DNA from: a virus
IMG/VR virus record: IMGVR_UViG_3300050821_013337
Coordinates: 1 to 43,777 of that record
Reading direction: 5' to 3' (one strand)
Length of the DNA: 43,777 nucleotides
Part shown: positions 41,646-43,777 of the stretch, piece by piece
How the letters are laid out: every line of letters starts with the position of its first letter
Numbering within the stretch: the stretch's first letter is position 1
Program-made: the position numbers and the translations under genes
Notes under the pieces: model-generated
Seen by the model: only the letters and a program-made list of their open reading frames with translations
What the model was told of the DNA's origin: nothing
The model's database searches: none

Positions 41646-43777
41646 GCCAGCCCCTTCAGAACCCTCCGGGAGATCCCGTCTCCGACGCCGTCTCGGCCTA
41701 CCTCAACCGGCCGAAGGTGGACCCCGTGAAGGCGGGGGTCGTGCCGGTGCTGGGGCAGGACCCGGACTATGAGGCGAAGATGCAGGGGCTCGCCAAGGAA
41801 CTGGGCATCCCCACGCTCGCCGTGAAGGGCGCGCCGCAGCAGGCGGCCCAGCAGGCTCAAGTCCAGAAGATGGGCCTCGATACCCTGAGCCAGCAGTTCC
41901 CGGCAACGGCCAAGTTCCTCTCCAACCAGGACAACGCGGCGGTGGCCCACGACGATGTGGACAACCTCAAGGCCATGGAGATCACGCTCTCCGACGGCTC
42001 GCGGCAGCTCATCGACGTGGGCTCCGTCCACCCCGACCAGCGGTCTGCGATCACGCGGTTTCTCCAGGAGAAGCTGCTGCCCACGCTCCAGGGCTTCCCA
42101 GTCACGCGCGCGGCCATCGGCACATTGGGCGGGACAGTCGGCATGGGCGGCGACATCGCCTCCTTCGCCGGGCTCCACGGGCCCGACAGCGGCCCCAACG
42201 CACTCCAGCGGTTCCAGCGGCGTCTCGACCCCTCCGTCACCGGTGCCGACACGATAATGGGCAGCCGCCACCTGCCTTTCGACACCATCGCTCAGAACCT
42301 CGGCCCGCTGCTCCCGACCCTCGGGGTCGGTGCCGCCACCTCCACCACCGCGCGGGTCCTGGGCGCCTCCGAGCGCACGGCGAACTTCCTGGCCGCAGGA
42401 ACCACGGGTGCCGCCTTCACGGCCCAACAGGGCGGTCAGGCCTTTGAGCAAGCGCTCGCCGAGGGCAAGACGCCGGACCAGGCGCGGACCGTCGCGGACC
42501 GCGTGGCCCTCATCAACGCCCCGGCCAACATCGGCCTGGGCGCGCTGTCCAGCGCAGAGCGCTTCCGGGCCCTCGGCCCGCTGGCGCCGGCGGCCCTCGG
42601 CGCGGCCCAGGGCGCGTCGGCCCAGGTGGGGCAGAACTACCTGGAGGGGCAGCCCCTGACGCAGAACCTCCTGGGCGCCACGACTCAGGGTTCGGCCTTC
42701 ATGCTCGGCCTCCACGGGGCCTTTGAGACGGTCGGCGGCGTTCAGGCCGCGCGCGACGCCTCCGAGCTGGCGCGAGAGTCCAAGCTCCGCCAGCGGTCCC
42801 CGGACAAGTATGCCGAGGCCGTGCAGGGTGCGGTCGCGGGCACGACGGCCGAGAGCGTGCGCGTGCCGGTGGACGAATTCAACAAGGTCTTTGCCCAGGG
42901 CGGCAAGGACCCCGAGCAGGTGGCGAACGCGCTGGGCGCGACGAACTACGCCGAGGCCAAGTTGGCTGGTACGGACGTGCTGCTGCCGACTGGCGAGTAC
43001 TTCGCTAAGGTGGCCGCCACGCCAGAGGGGAAGGCGCTGGAGCAGCACCTGCGTTTTGCGCCCGAGGCCCTGACGGAGTCGGAACTCCAGACCTACATGC
43101 AGCAGGCGCCGGAGGAGCAGGCGAAGCTGAAGGCCGAGGGCCAGAAGCTGGCGGAGCCCGACGCCCGCGCGACGGCCGTGCAACGCATCGCCGAGGATAC
43201 CCAAGGTCAGCTGGAGGGCGCGGGCTTCGACCCGTCGGTGGCGCGGACCTACGCCCAGCTCCACTCGAACGCCATGGCGAACCTGGCCGAGCGGTCCGGG
43301 ATGGACCCGCTGGAGCTTCAGCGCCGCTTCCCGCTCACCGTCTCCCGCGGCGGCGCGGAGGAGGGTGTTCCACGTGGAACGGAGCCCGCCGAGGTCGCGC
43401 CCGTGGAGCGCCGCTCCGTGGGGGATCGCGCCGCCCAGATCCGGGACCTGATCACCAAGCGCAAGGCCGGGGCCATCACGCCGGAGGAGGGCGAACTGCT
43501 CCACGACCTGAACGAGCGCGAGCGCGTCCAGGCGAAGGTGGGTGGCTCCGACATGCCCGGCGTCTCGAACACCACGGCCTACGCCGACGCCCGCGCCGCC
43601 GGAGACCTCAAGTCGACTCAAGTGTTCGCGGACCTCGACGACTTCAAGCGGGTGAACGACACCTTCGGCCACGCGGCGGGGGACGACGCGATCCATGCCT
43701 TCGGCAAGTCGCTCGTGGAGCATTTCGGAGAGGGCAACGTCTTCCACCGCGGCGGCGACGAGTTCGTCGCGCAGCAC
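41642..43777 (+). CDS. Polyvalent virion protein, 5' part (helical region and start of GGDEF domain)
   Basis: Starts at a GTG overlapping the transglycosylase stop and runs off the window end, continuing in register at base 3. Residues 1-650 are largely helical, with Gly/Ala-rich hydrophobic stretches near 155-175 and 220-330 and an acidic/Gln-rich segment around 480-530. The GGDEF domain starts near 645: VFADLDDFKRVNDTFGHAAG holds Asp664, Asn672 and Asp681, spaced exactly as Asp327, Asn335 and Asp344 of PleD, and RGGDEF is at 703-708. The RxxD inhibitory site expected just before GGDEF is absent (FGEG instead). A c-di-GMP or related cyclase is the family expectation; activity is not shown. 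No sensor or membrane domain typical of cellular cyclases is attached. Confidence 0.85.
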   Translation, partial: MSQPLQNPPGDPVSDAVSAYLNRPKVDPVKAGVVPVLGQDPDYEAKMQGLAKELGIPTLAVKGAPQQAAQQAQVQKMGLDTLSQQFPATAKFLSNQDNAAVAHDDVDNLKAMEITLSDGSRQLIDVGSVHPDQRSAITRFLQEKLLPTLQGFPVTRAAIGTLGGTVGMGGDIASFAGLHGPDSGPNALQRFQRRLDPSVTGADTIMGSRHLPFDTIAQNLGPLLPTLGVGAATSTTARVLGASERTANFLAAGTTGAAFTAQQGGQAFEQALAEGKTPDQARTVADRVALINAPANIGLGALSSAERFRALGPLAPAALGAAQGASAQVGQNYLEGQPLTQNLLGATTQGSAFMLGLHGAFETVGGVQAARDASELARESKLRQRSPDKYAEAVQGAVAGTTAESVRVPVDEFNKVFAQGGKDPEQVANALGATNYAEAKLAGTDVLLPTGEYFAKVAATPEGKALEQHLRFAPEALTESELQTYMQQAPEEQAKLKAEGQKLAEPDARATAVQRIAEDTQGQLEGAGFDPSVARTYAQLHSNAMANLAERSGMDPLELQRRFPLTVSRGGAEEGVPRGTEPAEVAPVERRSVGDRAAQIRDLITKRKAGAITPEEGELLHDLNERERVQAKVGGSDMPGVSNTTAYADARAAGDLKSTQVFADLDDFKRVNDTFGHAAGDDAIHAFGKSLVEHFGEGNVFHRGGDEFVAQH
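43680..43777. repeat. Terminal direct repeat, right copy
   Basis: Identical to bases 1-98; see the left copy. It encodes residues from Gly680 to just after the GGDEF motif of the polyvalent protein. Confidence 0.9.

Noticed and set aside
41603-43777. Antisense frame of 724 codons opposite the polyvalent gene start
   Set aside because: It is opposite a frame with a clear GGDEF domain and has only Arg/Leu/Gly-rich sequence.

Overview
The window is the complete or nearly complete genome of a tailed phage with a short tail (podovirus), GC-rich over most of its length. The first 98 bases are repeated exactly as the last 98, and one reading frame runs across that junction. The unique sequence is therefore about 43,679 bp and circular or circularly permuted, opened by the assembly inside a very large virion gene. 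The head genes resemble those of Bordetella phage BPP-1 (T7-type portal, Bbp19-like protein, scaffold, coat, Bbp16-like cement), followed by T7 gp11/gp12-type tail tube genes and internal virion proteins. I see no integrase, phage RNA polymerase, reverse transcriptase, tRNA or CRISPR array. The host cannot be named; sigma70-like promoters and a peptidoglycan lysis cassette point to a GC-rich, probably Gram-negative bacterium.

Layout. Two divergent blocks leave an AT-rich control region (about 27281-27999). Rightwards (+) lie the late genes: terminase (28000-29852), portal, scaffold, coat and cement (30078-34263), tail tube and nozzle (34467-38551), internal virion proteins including a lytic transglycosylase (38544-41645), then a 2081-codon polyvalent protein that crosses the ends of the window (41642-43777 joined to 1-4208). 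Two tail fibre/spike genes (4212-7592) and a lysis cassette rich in membrane proteins (7604-10440) follow. Leftwards (-) lie the early genes: an HTH regulator (26927-27280), a dense cluster of small accessory genes with three low-complexity repeat tracts (20852-26843), an SF3 primase-helicase (18238-20715), and a second operon (10437-18188). That operon encodes a SNF2-like helicase, a bacterial-type DNA polymerase III alpha subunit, a DnaQ-like exonuclease, a uracil-DNA glycosylase-like protein and a VRR-NUC nuclease. The blocks converge at a shared CTAG at 10437-10440.

How it works together. The phage carries much of its own replisome (primase-helicase, C-family polymerase, separate proofreading exonuclease). 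Two early promoters, one at each early operon, have the same TTGACA-17-(T/C)AAACT layout and share a 16-nt sequence over the -10 and start site. A 13-nt core of it recurs a third time in the control region, so a phage operator is likely, with the HTH protein as a candidate binder. Genes are chained by GTGA, ATGA and TGATG stop/start overlaps.

Most unusual content: the polyvalent virion protein contains a full GGDEF (diguanylate cyclase) domain with canonical metal and substrate residues, next to an HExxH zincin protease domain. If virion proteins of this class enter the host as they do in T7, infection could deliver a cyclic-dinucleotide synthase together with a protease. Also notable are a duplicated two-hairpin leader upstream of two early genes and three repeat-encoded low-complexity proteins.
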